Shown: piece by piece, positions 19,196 through 27,812 of the stretch
How positions within the stretch are numbered: the stretch's first letter is position 1
How the letters are laid out: the number at the start of each line of letters is the position of its first letter
Assembly: GCA_040754395.1 (NCBI GenBank)
Contig: JBFMCL010000002.1
Location: forward strand, 62,001-126,000
Direction of reading: 5' to 3'
Source: Nitrospirota bacterium
GTDB lineage: Bacteria > Nitrospirota > Thermodesulfovibrionia > Thermodesulfovibrionales > SM23-35
DNA length: 64,000 nt
Position numbers and translations under genes: made by a program
Notes under the pieces: generated by a model
The model's database searches: none
What the model was told of the DNA's origin: nothing
The model's input: only the letters and a program-made list of their open reading frames with translations

Positions 19196-19201
19196 AGTAT
19201 A
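19196..19201 (-). promoter_or_regulatory. Extended -10 element of aroC
   Basis: On the minus strand TG-G-TATACT lies eleven bases before the aroC ATG at 19184. No good -35 hexamer is seen. An AGGA ribosome site is squeezed between promoter and start. Confidence 0.35.
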
Positions 19202-19246
19202 CCATAGTCAGGGGTTCAGGGAGAAATCCATCAGTACGCCTGAGAA

Positions 19247-19276
19247 TTGACAAAACTGCCGGTGAAAGACGATTAT
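19247..19276 (+). promoter_or_regulatory. Promoter of the CPBP protease gene
   Basis: TTGACA (19247-19252) and GATTAT (19271-19276) are 18 bases apart; the ATG at 19282 follows after five bases with no ribosome site. Confidence 0.55.
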
Positions 19277-19281
19277 TTACC

Positions 19282-19821
19282 ATGAATACCAAAACCCTAT
19301 CGGGCTATCTTGCAGTTCTTTGCCTGTCATTTCTCCTCAGGATCATCGGACCATCAGACAGTTTTTCCCACAGCCTGCTGCCCGTCCTGATGATGGCATT
19401 TCCTGTTATCGTCGGCCACCGGGTGAAATTCAGACTCTCGGTAAAAGATTCCGCTGCGGGCCTCCTCGTCTCCGCTGCGATCCTGATTCCCTATTACATG
19501 CTCTTTGGAAGTGATCTGAAGGTGCTGACCGGGCATTCCCTCCTTTTTCAGCTCATCGGGATAGCCCTGCCGGAGGAGTTCTTTTTCCGGGGGTTTCTTC
19601 AGGATTCGCTCGGCAGGAACCTGCAGGCAATTCTTGTCACCAGCCTGCTTTTTTCTGTTGCCCACCTGCCGAAGGCTATGTTCCTCGGTGAATGGACGGC
19701 TCTGCTCAGTTTTTTCCCGTCACTGGTAATGGGATGGCTGTATATGAAAACGGACAATATACTTCCGGGGACTATATTTCATCTGCTGGCAAATATTGTC
19801 TATGGCGCTGCTTCACACTGA
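19282..19821 (+). CDS. CPBP-family glutamic-type intramembrane protease, myxosortase-like candidate
   Basis: A 179-residue multi-pass membrane protein. Catalytic motifs of the CPBP (Rce1-like) family are present: E98-E99 with R103, FSVAH with H128, and H167 with N171. The compact size and single-domain form resemble the small CPBP enzymes (MrtX, MrtS, MrtJ) assigned to processing of MYXO-, Synerg- and JDVT-CTERM tails. It is encoded 377 bp from a subtilase that carries such a tail, and on the opposite strand. The role as that tail's sorting enzyme is an inference; CPBP proteins also include bacteriocin-immunity and CAAX-type members. Confidence 0.85.
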   Translation: MNTKTLSGYLAVLCLSFLLRIIGPSDSFSHSLLPVLMMAFPVIVGHRVKFRLSVKDSAAGLLVSAAILIPYYMLFGSDLKVLTGHSLLFQLIGIALPEEFFFRGFLQDSLGRNLQAILVTSLLFSVAHLPKAMFLGEWTALLSFFPSLVMGWLYMKTDNILPGTIFHLLANIVYGAASH

Positions 19822-19984
19822 AGCAGTCTGCGCTATCGTCCTCTGAGATTGCTTTCCCGCCGGAACGCCAATGAGAACTATTCAAGAACCCAAATCCATC
19901 GATATACAACTCAGACGCTTTGGAAGCGGGTCATTGCAGACACCTGAACGGTACATGGCAATATTGTTTTTTGCATTGATTCAG

Positions 19985-20160
19985 GGGATTGCTTCGTCGC
20001 TTTGCTCCTCGCAATGACATGTCCATTGTGTCATCGCGAGCGAAGCGTGGCGATCTCGTTGTGTGAAACTGAGACTGCGGAGTCTGTTCCAAATGAAGTG
20101 AAGAATCTCGCTCCTGGGTTGCTCCGGCTTTGTCTCGCACCAACATTCACAATGACCATG
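19985..20160. repeat. Cluster of GTCATTGCGAG-type dispersed intergenic repeats
   Basis: The 376-bp gap between the CPBP gene and the subtilase holds repeat sequence. On the minus strand 19988-20021 reads as a GTCATTGCGAGGAGC...GAAGCAATC unit; on the plus strand 20029-20059 begins GTCATCGCGAGCGAAGCG, facing it, so the two can form a large imperfect hairpin. A third, diverged unit (GTCATTGTGAATG on the minus strand, ending in GAGATTCTTCACTTC) covers 20090-20155. Such units are common in the intergenic DNA of many bacterial genomes and give rise to spurious frames. Confidence 0.75.
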
Positions 20161-20198
20161 TGTATCACTTCATTTGGGCATTGATAATACGAATTGAA

Positions 20199-22490
20199 TT
20201 AATATCTTCTCATCCTCCTTAGTACCCAAACAACCGCAACAGGCACCATTAGGACAGCGGCATCGGCAGCAGACGTCGGACAGTTGGCAGTCCTGCCAAT
20301 TGAACAGCCACCCCCTCCACCACCTCCTCCTCTACCGCCACCGCCTCCATTGCCATTGCCCTGGCCGCCTCCGGGGAGGGTCGCAGAGGCCTCATTTGAA
20401 TACCCTGAAGAGGCAAGTGCATTGAATGCCCTTACCCGGTAGGTATAGGTCTTCCCTGATACAAGCCCGGCATCCGTATACGAAGTCTGATTTTTTGTCA
20501 CAGATGCGATCTCAAGGAACTGGCCGCCTGCCTCTTTCCGTTCAATCCTGAATCCGTCCTCTCCTGTGGCATTATCCGTCCAGTCAAGTGCTACCCCCGT
20601 ATTTGACAGCACCTGTGCATTCAGCGCTGCTGGCGGCAACAGCGAGGTGACGGCGCTGTATGCATTCACCCTGCCCCCGGTCAGAATCCTGTTCAGCAGA
20701 GAAGGTTTCTGATCGACCGTATTGAGAATCGTGCCCTTTATCTGGTCGGCATTGAAATCGCTGTACACGGCAGCAACAAGAGCTGCTATCCCTCCGACAA
20801 TGGGAGTTGACATTGAGGTTCCGCTGAAAAACTGGTAGGCATCATGGTAACTGATACGGAATGCCTCAACGCTCCCGAAAGGCTGTACCGCGTCTATGAA
20901 TCTCTGATTCCTTGCACCGTCTCCGTAGTTCAGCGGGACGCCGGCGGCAATACCACTGAAGACGTTCATGCCGGTGAACACATCGCCGTTTGCATCATCG
21001 GTAATATACAGGGCATGCAGATAATTCTGGTAAAAGCTGCTCGTTCCGATATCATATCCGATATCCTGACCGGTTATGAAAAGCCGGCCTCCATTATCGA
21101 GAAAAGACGAGAGGTGTGTCTGGTCGTTGAGCGTGAGGGTGCTGCTGTACTGATCCCCCGTGAACCAGATGACAAGCCTGTACTGCATTAACTGGCCTGC
21201 TGCGGGACCACTGCTCCCTGCAGGGACTGAATATTTGTCAAACGCATGTCCGAGGGCCTGAAGAGACTGGGCAAAGTAATTCTCATACGACTTCCCCCCG
21301 TCATCATCAACCAGGAGTATCTGATCTCCCGGGACAATGGCATGAAAATCCAGGACCGCCTGCATGACCGCATTTCGTGAAGCCGAGCCGTTGATCCCTT
21401 CAAAGCCGAACGCCAGATATGCAACCCTGTAGAACCCGCTGTATGTTACCCCTGTGGCAAAAGATGGTATGGTGCTCAGGATGTTCTCTCCCGGCGCTGC
21501 CACATCGACAGACGCGCGGCCGTAGTTGGAAAAGAGCGCAAGGTTATCATTCTGGTCCGATGCTGCAACAGAAAGGACATTGGGAAGATTGAACCCGGCA
21601 GGATATCCGGGAGTCACATCCTCATTGTCGCCGATCCCGTCCTCGCCTCCATTCCCTGCGGCCGCAACAAAAAGGATGCCCGGATACAACGCAATTACAT
21701 TATAGAGCGACTGCGAATAGTCAGGGCCACTCAGGCTCATGTTCACAATCCGCGCGTTATTGGATGCGGCAAAGACTATTGCTTCAATAACATCAGCGAT
21801 CGTGCCTTCTCCGTCCTGATCGAGCACTTTCAGCGGCATTATCTTCACCCGCCAGTTCACGCCGGTTACCCCCCGTGCGTTGTTTCCGACTGCGCCAAGA
21901 ATACCCGCCACATGCGTTCCGTGTCCGTTCTGGTCGTCCGGATCCGCATCATTATTGATAAAATCATAGCCTGCTGCCAGATTTCCCGACAGATCCGGGT
22001 GATTTCCGTCCACACCGGTATCGATAACCGCTACCGTAACAGAAGATGCATCCCGCACTACCTCCCAGGCCTCGGGGCCGTCGATATCCGCATCGGAAGT
22101 CCCGAATGTTCCATTGACTGCCTGCCCGGTATTATGCATGCCCCACAGCTCACTGAACCTCGTGTCATCAGGCAGGATCGCCGCCCTGACGATGAAGTTT
22201 GGTTCTGCATATTCAACCGCGGGGTGTGCTCTGTACATTTCAACTGCTTCCTCAACCGGCATGCCTTCCGGTATCATGATTCTCTCAAGCCCTTCCAGTC
22301 CCAGTGTCCTGACTGCTTTTGCTCCCAGTGCATCGTGCACGCCGGATTTCTGCATTTCCCGTACACCTGTCCTGAATTTTACGAGTACCTCTCCCTGCTT
22401 ATATACAGAACGGGCATGTCTGCCGGGGCTGTCACCTCCGCATGCCAGAAAAGCGAGTATAAGCAGCCCAAGAAGCGCCTGTTTCCACAT
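20199..22490 (-). CDS. Subtilisin-like protease A (S8) with prodomain, inserted domain, FN3 and CTERM-type sorting tail
   Basis: A 763-residue exported S8 peptidase. Order: lipoprotein-like signal with Cys17; Fervidolysin-type prodomain ~30-103 (GEVLVKFR ... VEYAEPNF); catalytic Asp157 (VIDTG), His190 (HGTHVAG), oxyanion Asn280 and Ser559 (GTSMSTP). About 205 residues (345-552) are inserted between the Asn and Ser segments and resemble a class I glutamine-amidotransferase-like fold (QILLVDDDGG, GGRLFITGQDIGYD). FN3 follows at ~618-705, then a Gly-rich run, Cys729, a hydrophobic helix and RRMRRY. It starts 10 bp after gspN with GGAGGG ahead of the ATG, so it belongs to the T2SS operon and is a likely cargo. 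Confidence 0.93.
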   Translation of the reverse strand: MWKQALLGLLILAFLACGGDSPGRHARSVYKQGEVLVKFRTGVREMQKSGVHDALGAKAVRTLGLEGLERIMIPEGMPVEEAVEMYRAHPAVEYAEPNFIVRAAILPDDTRFSELWGMHNTGQAVNGTFGTSDADIDGPEAWEVVRDASSVTVAVIDTGVDGNHPDLSGNLAAGYDFINNDADPDDQNGHGTHVAGILGAVGNNARGVTGVNWRVKIMPLKVLDQDGEGTIADVIEAIVFAASNNARIVNMSLSGPDYSQSLYNVIALYPGILFVAAAGNGGEDGIGDNEDVTPGYPAGFNLPNVLSVAASDQNDNLALFSNYGRASVDVAAPGENILSTIPSFATGVTYSGFYRVAYLAFGFEGINGSASRNAVMQAVLDFHAIVPGDQILLVDDDGGKSYENYFAQSLQALGHAFDKYSVPAGSSGPAAGQLMQYRLVIWFTGDQYSSTLTLNDQTHLSSFLDNGGRLFITGQDIGYDIGTSSFYQNYLHALYITDDANGDVFTGMNVFSGIAAGVPLNYGDGARNQRFIDAVQPFGSVEAFRISYHDAYQFFSGTSMSTPIVGGIAALVAAVYSDFNADQIKGTILNTVDQKPSLLNRILTGGRVNAYSAVTSLLPPAALNAQVLSNTGVALDWTDNATGEDGFRIERKEAGGQFLEIASVTKNQTSYTDAGLVSGKTYTYRVRAFNALASSGYSNEASATLPGGGQGNGNGGGGGRGGGGGGGGCSIGRTANCPTSAADAAVLMVPVAVVWVLRRMRRY

Positions 22491-22500
22491 TATTCCCTCC

Positions 22501-23292
22501 TTATACAGGGATATGGCCCTTTATCGGGATTATATAATATCCCGGAGAAACCCGGTACCGGTCGAGATTCATACTGACAAGAGGATTTTCAAGAAAAGAC
22601 CTGTCAGGCATCAATTCCATTGTGAGATCTGCAACCCCCGTGTTCACCACTCCCTTGATCCGTGCGTAAATGTCCCTGCCTTCCAGTGAGACAGATTCGA
22701 TTTTTATCATATTTCCCGTAATATGCAAAGAACCCTGTATGTTGCTGAAAAAATTCAGCGGGACCAGTACTCCGCTGAATTCCGCCGGCCTGAAGCCTGC
22801 TTCCTTCACCGCAAAGTCAGCACGCGCTTCACTGCCTTCCGTGGAAAAAGTCCCTGAAACAGTGCCTTCACCCCGAATCCCGAAAGAACCGAGAAGCCGG
22901 ATGCTGCGCATGTCTGCATCTTTCAGTGCAAGGCTCGCCCTGAACTCCCGGCCGGCGCGGAATATGTCTCCGGATACCGTGCCGTTGCCGACAGTCCCTT
23001 CATATGAAACACTTAACTGCATCAGGAAGAGGAGCAGGGGGTGGATGCGTGCCTCAATGTTATGTAATGAAATGAGTTCCCTGGCAGATTTGCTTATTCG
23101 GATGTGTTCCACACGAAAATTGCAGAACAGTCCCTTCTCAAGCCCGCTGATCTCCAGATCGAGAAGATGTTCTGCCGCTGAATCTTCCATGACAGACTGT
23201 ATCGCACTGGCAGGAAAAGCCATCCACAGGCACCAGAGCATGATCGGGACAGAAGCCAGCGCTATCGCGGTTTTTTTCGCAGGGGACATCAT
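22501..23292 (-). CDS. gspN: Type II secretion protein GspN
   Basis: A 263-residue protein with one N-terminal membrane segment (residues ~8-30) and a beta-rich periplasmic remainder, the GspN pattern, including internal GTVSG-type repeats. GspN is an accessory T2SS component found in only some systems. It is the last gsp gene, 105 bp after gspM and 10 bp before protease A. Confidence 0.82.
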   Translation of the reverse strand: MMSPAKKTAIALASVPIMLWCLWMAFPASAIQSVMEDSAAEHLLDLEISGLEKGLFCNFRVEHIRISKSARELISLHNIEARIHPLLLFLMQLSVSYEGTVGNGTVSGDIFRAGREFRASLALKDADMRSIRLLGSFGIRGEGTVSGTFSTEGSEARADFAVKEAGFRPAEFSGVLVPLNFFSNIQGSLHITGNMIKIESVSLEGRDIYARIKGVVNTGVADLTMELMPDRSFLENPLVSMNLDRYRVSPGYYIIPIKGHIPV

Positions 23293-23397
23293 CTGATCCC
23301 GGGGAATACTCCTCTTATGCCTTTCTCAGGATGCATGCAGGAGAAATCGTATGGCAGTCTCCTCATGATATGTTGACATTGCATACCGCATTGCCTG

Positions 23398-23904
23398 TCA
23401 TTTCGCTTTGAGAAAAGAAAGGGACAGTGCAACATTCAGGAGTTCAGGGTTTTCAAACGACTTTTTTATCGTTGCTTTTTTTATCGTCAGGACCACGGGA
23501 GCATGTTCGATTTTGTAAAAAATATTGACCATTTCATTCATAGTGATTTTTTCGATCTGGACATCAGCCTCCTCCTCAAATCCGTCCTTTGATTCCCTCT
23601 TTCCCGTCGCCTTGACCGTCCTGACTTTATCGCGCATCCCGATAGGCGAGAAAACCTCATCCACAGCCTGCACAATTCCCTGCACGCTGGCAAGATTTTT
23701 CCTGCTCTCGACTGCGTCAATTTTCTGCTTCAGGGAGACATATTCACCATACAGCACGGTCATTTCACTGCGCTGTGCTTTTACCTGTTGCAGTTCTTTC
23801 TTTGCAGTCAGAAGCCGGTTCATGCCAACAGCCCAGATCACGATAAAAACCGCCAGTACTGCTGCAGCGTAAAGATATCTCCTGTCTTTGAAAAAGTCCC
23901 TCAC
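23398..23904 (-). CDS. gspM: Type II secretion inner-membrane protein GspM
   Basis: A 168-residue bitopic protein: short cytoplasmic tail, membrane helix at residues ~10-28, a coiled coil (KKELQQVKAQRSEM) and a ferredoxin-like periplasmic domain. This is the GspM/PilO architecture. It overlaps gspL by 4 bases (ATGA) and would pair with GspL in the inner-membrane platform. Confidence 0.85.
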   Translation of the reverse strand: MRDFFKDRRYLYAAAVLAVFIVIWAVGMNRLLTAKKELQQVKAQRSEMTVLYGEYVSLKQKIDAVESRKNLASVQGIVQAVDEVFSPIGMRDKVRTVKATGKRESKDGFEEEADVQIEKITMNEMVNIFYKIEHAPVVLTIKKATIKKSFENPELLNVALSLSFLKAK

Positions 23905-24965
23905 GCCTCTCTCCCCTTTGCCGTAATGGTGAACAGCATTCTCCCCTGTGCGGACGACTTTGAATCGGCTATCCTTACTTCACTGAAGACGATATCCAGT
24001 TCCTCCTTCACTTTCTGCACGTCACCCAGCGACGGGGCTTCACCCTTGAAAATGAGATTTTCCCTGTCCACTGTCACCTCATTGAATACCACTCCATTCC
24101 TGTCAAGCCGGGAAAGTCCGAGAAGGACGTGAAGGGGCTTGCCGCCGAGGAAGATCTCCTGTCTTGCCTTTAATTCTTTCATGTGGGATTTGAGCTGGTA
24201 CAGCTCATTGACAATATTTTTTTCCCCCGGGAACAATGCATGATAGTCCTTCCGCATCTCATTCCTCAGGAATGCGATTTCAGACCGTACTGACACGATC
24301 CTGAAGAGCAGGCTCCCGGACAGGACCAGTGCTATCAGGATTAGCAGAACCCCGGTCATCCTCAGCGATTTCCTGGTCTTTTCAATATCCCGTATAAAGG
24401 CAAATTCGCCTCTTCTCAGGTTCACTGTGGGTGTCTTCATCTCCTCAATGGCAAGAGATATCCTCTCTTCATCTTCCAATGGCGCGGGTGAGGCAAGTTT
24501 CGCGAGCGCAAAATCCTTCGTAAGGCTTCTCAGTTCCAGAGAGGTAATGACTGCGGGATCAATATTGCATGCTTTGACTTTATCAAGAATCTCCCTGATA
24601 CGCGTCTTTTCCGTATAGACCGCAAGCACCTGTGTTGCGGTATCGGATTTCCCGACGATTATGTCATCGAATACCACACCGGCAGATCCGCCCAGTATCA
24701 GTCCGTCGAGTTCGAAAGGAAGCACATCCCGAATCCGGTCCATATCAGAAAACGGCAGATCAATGACCCTGAAATTCAGACTGCTGAGAGGCAGGCTTAT
24801 ATACGCATTTTCCATATCGTATCCCGCAATATCGGCGGGGAAATCACCATTCTGGGGGAAAGGATATGTCCTGCGGTCTTTCAGTTCGCACTTGCCTCCC
24901 CTGACCGCAAACAGGTAAATCCCGAGCATTTCTTCCCGGATGTCAATAAACAGAGTGTTCCCCAT
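23901..24965 (-). CDS. gspL: Type II secretion protein GspL
   Basis: The 354-residue product has an actin-like cytoplasmic domain (1-~215, PilM-like), one membrane helix (~220-240, VLLILIALVLSGSLLF) and a periplasmic ferredoxin-like domain. GspL links the GspE ATPase to the membrane platform. Its start abuts the gspK stop with a one-base overlap, and its end overlaps gspM. Confidence 0.88.
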   Translation of the reverse strand: MGNTLFIDIREEMLGIYLFAVRGGKCELKDRRTYPFPQNGDFPADIAGYDMENAYISLPLSSLNFRVIDLPFSDMDRIRDVLPFELDGLILGGSAGVVFDDIIVGKSDTATQVLAVYTEKTRIREILDKVKACNIDPAVITSLELRSLTKDFALAKLASPAPLEDEERISLAIEEMKTPTVNLRRGEFAFIRDIEKTRKSLRMTGVLLILIALVLSGSLLFRIVSVRSEIAFLRNEMRKDYHALFPGEKNIVNELYQLKSHMKELKARQEIFLGGKPLHVLLGLSRLDRNGVVFNEVTVDRENLIFKGEAPSLGDVQKVKEELDIVFSEVRIADSKSSAQGRMLFTITAKGREA

Positions 24966-25849
24966 TAATATTCCTTCCAGTATTCGACTCTGACTTTTTC
25001 CGTATCAAAGACGGTCTCGATGATCCGTTTCACTCCGCCGGACTCTGCAGAAGATTGTATCGAAAAAATTTTCCCCTTATAAATGAGAGATATCCCTGAA
25101 GCGGTCTGAAACGTCGCAACACTGTTCACCTGTCCGATATTCTCAAATGGACTGAAATCCCTGTGTGTCATGATTTTCTTCGCTTCCCCCTCATCCAACG
25201 ATTCAGACAGGCTCATCAGCACAGCAGCATCAGCGCCGTTGATATTTATCTCCAGATTGTCTCTCGTACCATACACTGTGATATACGGAAATAATTTATC
25301 ATAATCTTCCCTGCTTATTCCACGAACCAGCAGCAGTTCATCGACACTTGCAAAAGCAGCGTTTTTAGCGCCTTCTTCCAATCCGGAAATCTCCGCAAAT
25401 TCATCGGGATCGATCCATTCCCTCACCCTGTCCGCGATTTTTGTGTCCAGGGAGAGTATCATGAGAAGTCTCTGAAACGCCTGGAATGCAGCAGGGTTCA
25501 CGTCCCCGATCCTATATATGATAGCATTGAGGTTGAACTTCGCATTCTCATCCTCCAGCCGCACCGATATGCTCCCCTCAAAATCTTCAAACGGGTTTTG
25601 CACGGGGAATTCCATGGAACCGGGATACGAATAGGGTTTCCCGCTCAAGGTATCCGATAACATCTTTGCAGACACATGTATGCCGGATCTGGCCATGAGG
25701 GACAGCCGTTGTGAATCGCTCCAGTTATACAGATTGACCGTTCCGGTATACACTCCATAGGAAAATTCGACTACCATGGCCGTGATCAGGACGAGTGCAA
25801 GGAGGGTTACCACAAGGGCTATGCCTTTCTGGTCACCACAGGAATACAT
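24965..25849 (-). CDS. gspK: Type II secretion minor pseudopilin GspK
   Basis: A 294-residue large minor pseudopilin: prepilin-like N-terminus (QKGIALVVTLLALVLITAMVVEF) and a globular part with helix-hairpin-helix-like segments, as in GspK. GspK caps the pseudopilus tip with GspI and GspJ. It shares one base with gspJ and one with gspL (TGATG, TAATG). Confidence 0.92.
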   Translation of the reverse strand: MYSCGDQKGIALVVTLLALVLITAMVVEFSYGVYTGTVNLYNWSDSQRLSLMARSGIHVSAKMLSDTLSGKPYSYPGSMEFPVQNPFEDFEGSISVRLEDENAKFNLNAIIYRIGDVNPAAFQAFQRLLMILSLDTKIADRVREWIDPDEFAEISGLEEGAKNAAFASVDELLLVRGISREDYDKLFPYITVYGTRDNLEININGADAAVLMSLSESLDEGEAKKIMTHRDFSPFENIGQVNSVATFQTASGISLIYKGKIFSIQSSAESGGVKRIIETVFDTEKVRVEYWKEY

Positions 25850-26493
25850 CAGAGTGCCCCCCCGTACATCGGCCTGGACATGTCCGAAAGTGTGATCGTT
25901 CTTCCCTTAACCATCACTGCCAGGCTGATCCTGATTTCTTCGGGAACTCCCTGATTCAGTTCAGTGTCCCATGTCTTCACCCACGTATTATTGAATTTTG
26001 CCTCGACCGTAAATGCCTCGAGTCCTTCGATGATATCAACTCCTTCCACCTCATCCCTGTTGTTCGGGGCCTCGACCTTTTTCATGAGGGTCAGCCTGCC
26101 GTCTCTCTCTTCAACATAATATGAAATCCGGGAAAGGCCCGGACGCAATACGGAGAAAGACGTAAAATCGAGGTGCGCAGTCTGTTTTCCGTGAAAGTCC
26201 CTGTCACGCAATTGCAGGAATGTACCGGAATCTTTTCCGCTGAAACATGCAGCATCAAGCTCGCGGCGTAAGATATCAACCGCATTTCTTGACTCCTGGA
26301 GTCTGACAAGGGACTCATCCATGCCCTCCAGCGCCCTGTGACTCAGGAAAAAAGTGCTGTAGATGGCAGCAAGCACAATCGAGAGAATCGCAACCGCAAC
26401 AAGAATTTCCAGAAGGGTAAATCCATCCCCTCCCTTATGTTCCCTCCTGGTGGGCAGGTGTATGGGGACAGTGTTATTGAGGAATAAACGCAT
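25849..26493 (-). CDS. gspJ: Type II secretion minor pseudopilin GspJ
   Basis: A 214-residue pseudopilin with the prepilin cleavage motif GDGFTLLEILVAVAILS (cleavage after G, E at +5). The leader is ~24 residues. Start overlaps gspI by 20 bases. Confidence 0.92.
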   Translation of the reverse strand: MRLFLNNTVPIHLPTRREHKGGDGFTLLEILVAVAILSIVLAAIYSTFFLSHRALEGMDESLVRLQESRNAVDILRRELDAACFSGKDSGTFLQLRDRDFHGKQTAHLDFTSFSVLRPGLSRISYYVEERDGRLTLMKKVEAPNNRDEVEGVDIIEGLEAFTVEAKFNNTWVKTWDTELNQGVPEEIRISLAVMVKGRTITLSDMSRPMYGGAL

Positions 26494-26875
26494 TCAGTGT
26501 TATCTTTTCTTTGCCTGATGTGATCACCACAATGATCTCCGAGATTCCCGCATAGGGCGACTCCTTCACAAACGTCGCAAATGCATACTTGTCATAAGGC
26601 GGATCGAAGTTTCCCGCCACACTCTGGGGGTTTTTCTCGAGATCTTTCAGTTTGTGCTTGCCAAGGAGAGTCCCGATCGTGACAGTCTCCTGCCTTTCGA
26701 CAATTCCTATCTGATAGTTTATGGTGTAAATGAGTGTGACAAGAAGCCCGCTCACGATTGCAAGCGCAATGAGCACCTCAAGGAGGGTAAAACCTTCCTG
26801 CCGGCCGTGATTATTCCGCGTCCTGCAGCGAGCGCCCCGGGACAGATCAGGCAGGTTCCGCACCGAAAATCTCAC
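26474..26875 (-). CDS. gspI: Type II secretion minor pseudopilin GspI
   Basis: A 133-residue pseudopilin; QEGFTLLEVLIALAIVSG is the prepilin motif after a long basic leader (~27 residues). The start is GTG at 26875, overlapping the gspH stop as GTGA. It forms the tip complex with GspJ and GspK. Confidence 0.9.
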   Translation of the reverse strand: MRFSVRNLPDLSRGARCRTRNNHGRQEGFTLLEVLIALAIVSGLLVTLIYTINYQIGIVERQETVTIGTLLGKHKLKDLEKNPQSVAGNFDPPYDKYAFATFVKESPYAGISEIIVVITSGKEKITLNAFIPQ

Positions 26876-27363
26876 TTCTCTGCCTGCACGATCTTCACCC
26901 TTCCGCTCAGGTGGTGAAGGGTGATTGTCATGTTCGTTTCGCCCCTGCGCATATCGACGCTCAGATCCTCCCTGACGCCAAACGGATCGAAGAAGAGAAT
27001 CAGTTCCCCCCTGGAAACCGTTCCCCTTGATGGTGTCATCACTCCGGTCATATCATCGAACTTTCTCTTTTTTTCTCCGTCAGGGCCATTCCAGTAAACC
27101 GTATTCTCATCAAGATCGAATTTGGCCAGGAACGTTTCTTTCCTTGACATTGCGCTGTCATTCAGATATCTCAGGATCGAGGCTATCTCCCGCGCCTCGG
27201 ATTTAAGCCTGTTTTCCCCGATCAGCCCGAAAGACGGAAGAACAACCGCAGTAACAAGAGAGACAAGAAAAAGTGCAATGATCAGCTCGAGAAGTGTAAC
27301 CCCTTTGCAGGCACAGGGAAAATAATTTTTTCTATTGCATATCCCAGTTCTTGATGTCTGCAT
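26872..27363 (-). CDS. gspH: Type II secretion pseudopilin GspH
   Basis: A pseudopilin with prepilin motif CKGVTLLELIIALFLVS. The frame allows earlier ATGs (27399, 27390), all inside gspG; I chose 27363 (MQTSRTGICNRKN) because it has GGGGAAGG ahead and a leader of 21 residues. Even so it overlaps the gspG end by 32 bases. The rest resembles GspH minor pseudopilins. Confidence 0.82.
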   Translation of the reverse strand: MQTSRTGICNRKNYFPCACKGVTLLELIIALFLVSLVTAVVLPSFGLIGENRLKSEAREIASILRYLNDSAMSRKETFLAKFDLDENTVYWNGPDGEKKRKFDDMTGVMTPSRGTVSRGELILFFDPFGVREDLSVDMRRGETNMTITLHHLSGRVKIVQAEK

Positions 27364-27763
27364 CCTTCCCTTCCCCGCCTTCCCTGCCATCGGCTCCATA
27401 ACTCATGAGGTCAAAATCGCCATATACCCCGGGAGAGATATACAGATACGGATTGCCCCATGGATCGGCAGGAATCTTCTTCTGCTCGAGATAGCCTCCT
27501 TCCCTGTACCTTGAGGGTATCTGACCTGTGGTCGGCTGCTCCACAAGCGCCGCAAGCCCCTGCTCAGTGCCCGGATAAAAGCCGTTGTCGAGCTTGAAAA
27601 GCTTGAGCGCAGTCTCGAAATTCTTTATCTGCACCTTGGCCTCCGCGATCCTCGCATCGTCCGTCCTCCCGATAATCCTCGGCGCGACAATGGCCGCAAG
27701 AATGCTGAGTATGAATACCACCACGATTATCTCGAGCAGGGTAAATCCTTTATTATTTCTCAT
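27332..27763 (-). CDS. gspG: Type II secretion major pseudopilin GspG
   Basis: The 143-residue major pseudopilin has a short leader MRNNKG, FTLLEIIVVVFILSILAA, and the C-terminal GspG signature DPWGNPYLY and DFDLMSYGADG (calcium site). It forms the pseudopilus shaft. It follows gspF by 49 bp. Confidence 0.97.
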   Translation of the reverse strand: MRNNKGFTLLEIIVVVFILSILAAIVAPRIIGRTDDARIAEAKVQIKNFETALKLFKLDNGFYPGTEQGLAALVEQPTTGQIPSRYREGGYLEQKKIPADPWGNPYLYISPGVYGDFDLMSYGADGREGGEGKDADIKNWDMQ

Positions 27764-27812
27764 CAGTTCCTCCTGTTGAACACCGTTCTTTTCGCAGCTC
27801 GTTCCCTGTCCA

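Noticed and set aside
19931-20146. Minus-strand frame with RFARDD and LRGAKRRSNP-type sequence
   Set aside because: This is the well-known false translation of GTCATTGCGAG-type repeats.
22114-22689. 191-codon frame opposite protease A and gspN
   Set aside because: It is antisense to two well-supported genes and its composition follows from their codon use.
23901-24965. Second PilM rather than GspL
   Set aside because: The actin-like part is similar, but the protein continues into a membrane helix and periplasmic domain and lies between gspK and gspM, so it is GspL.
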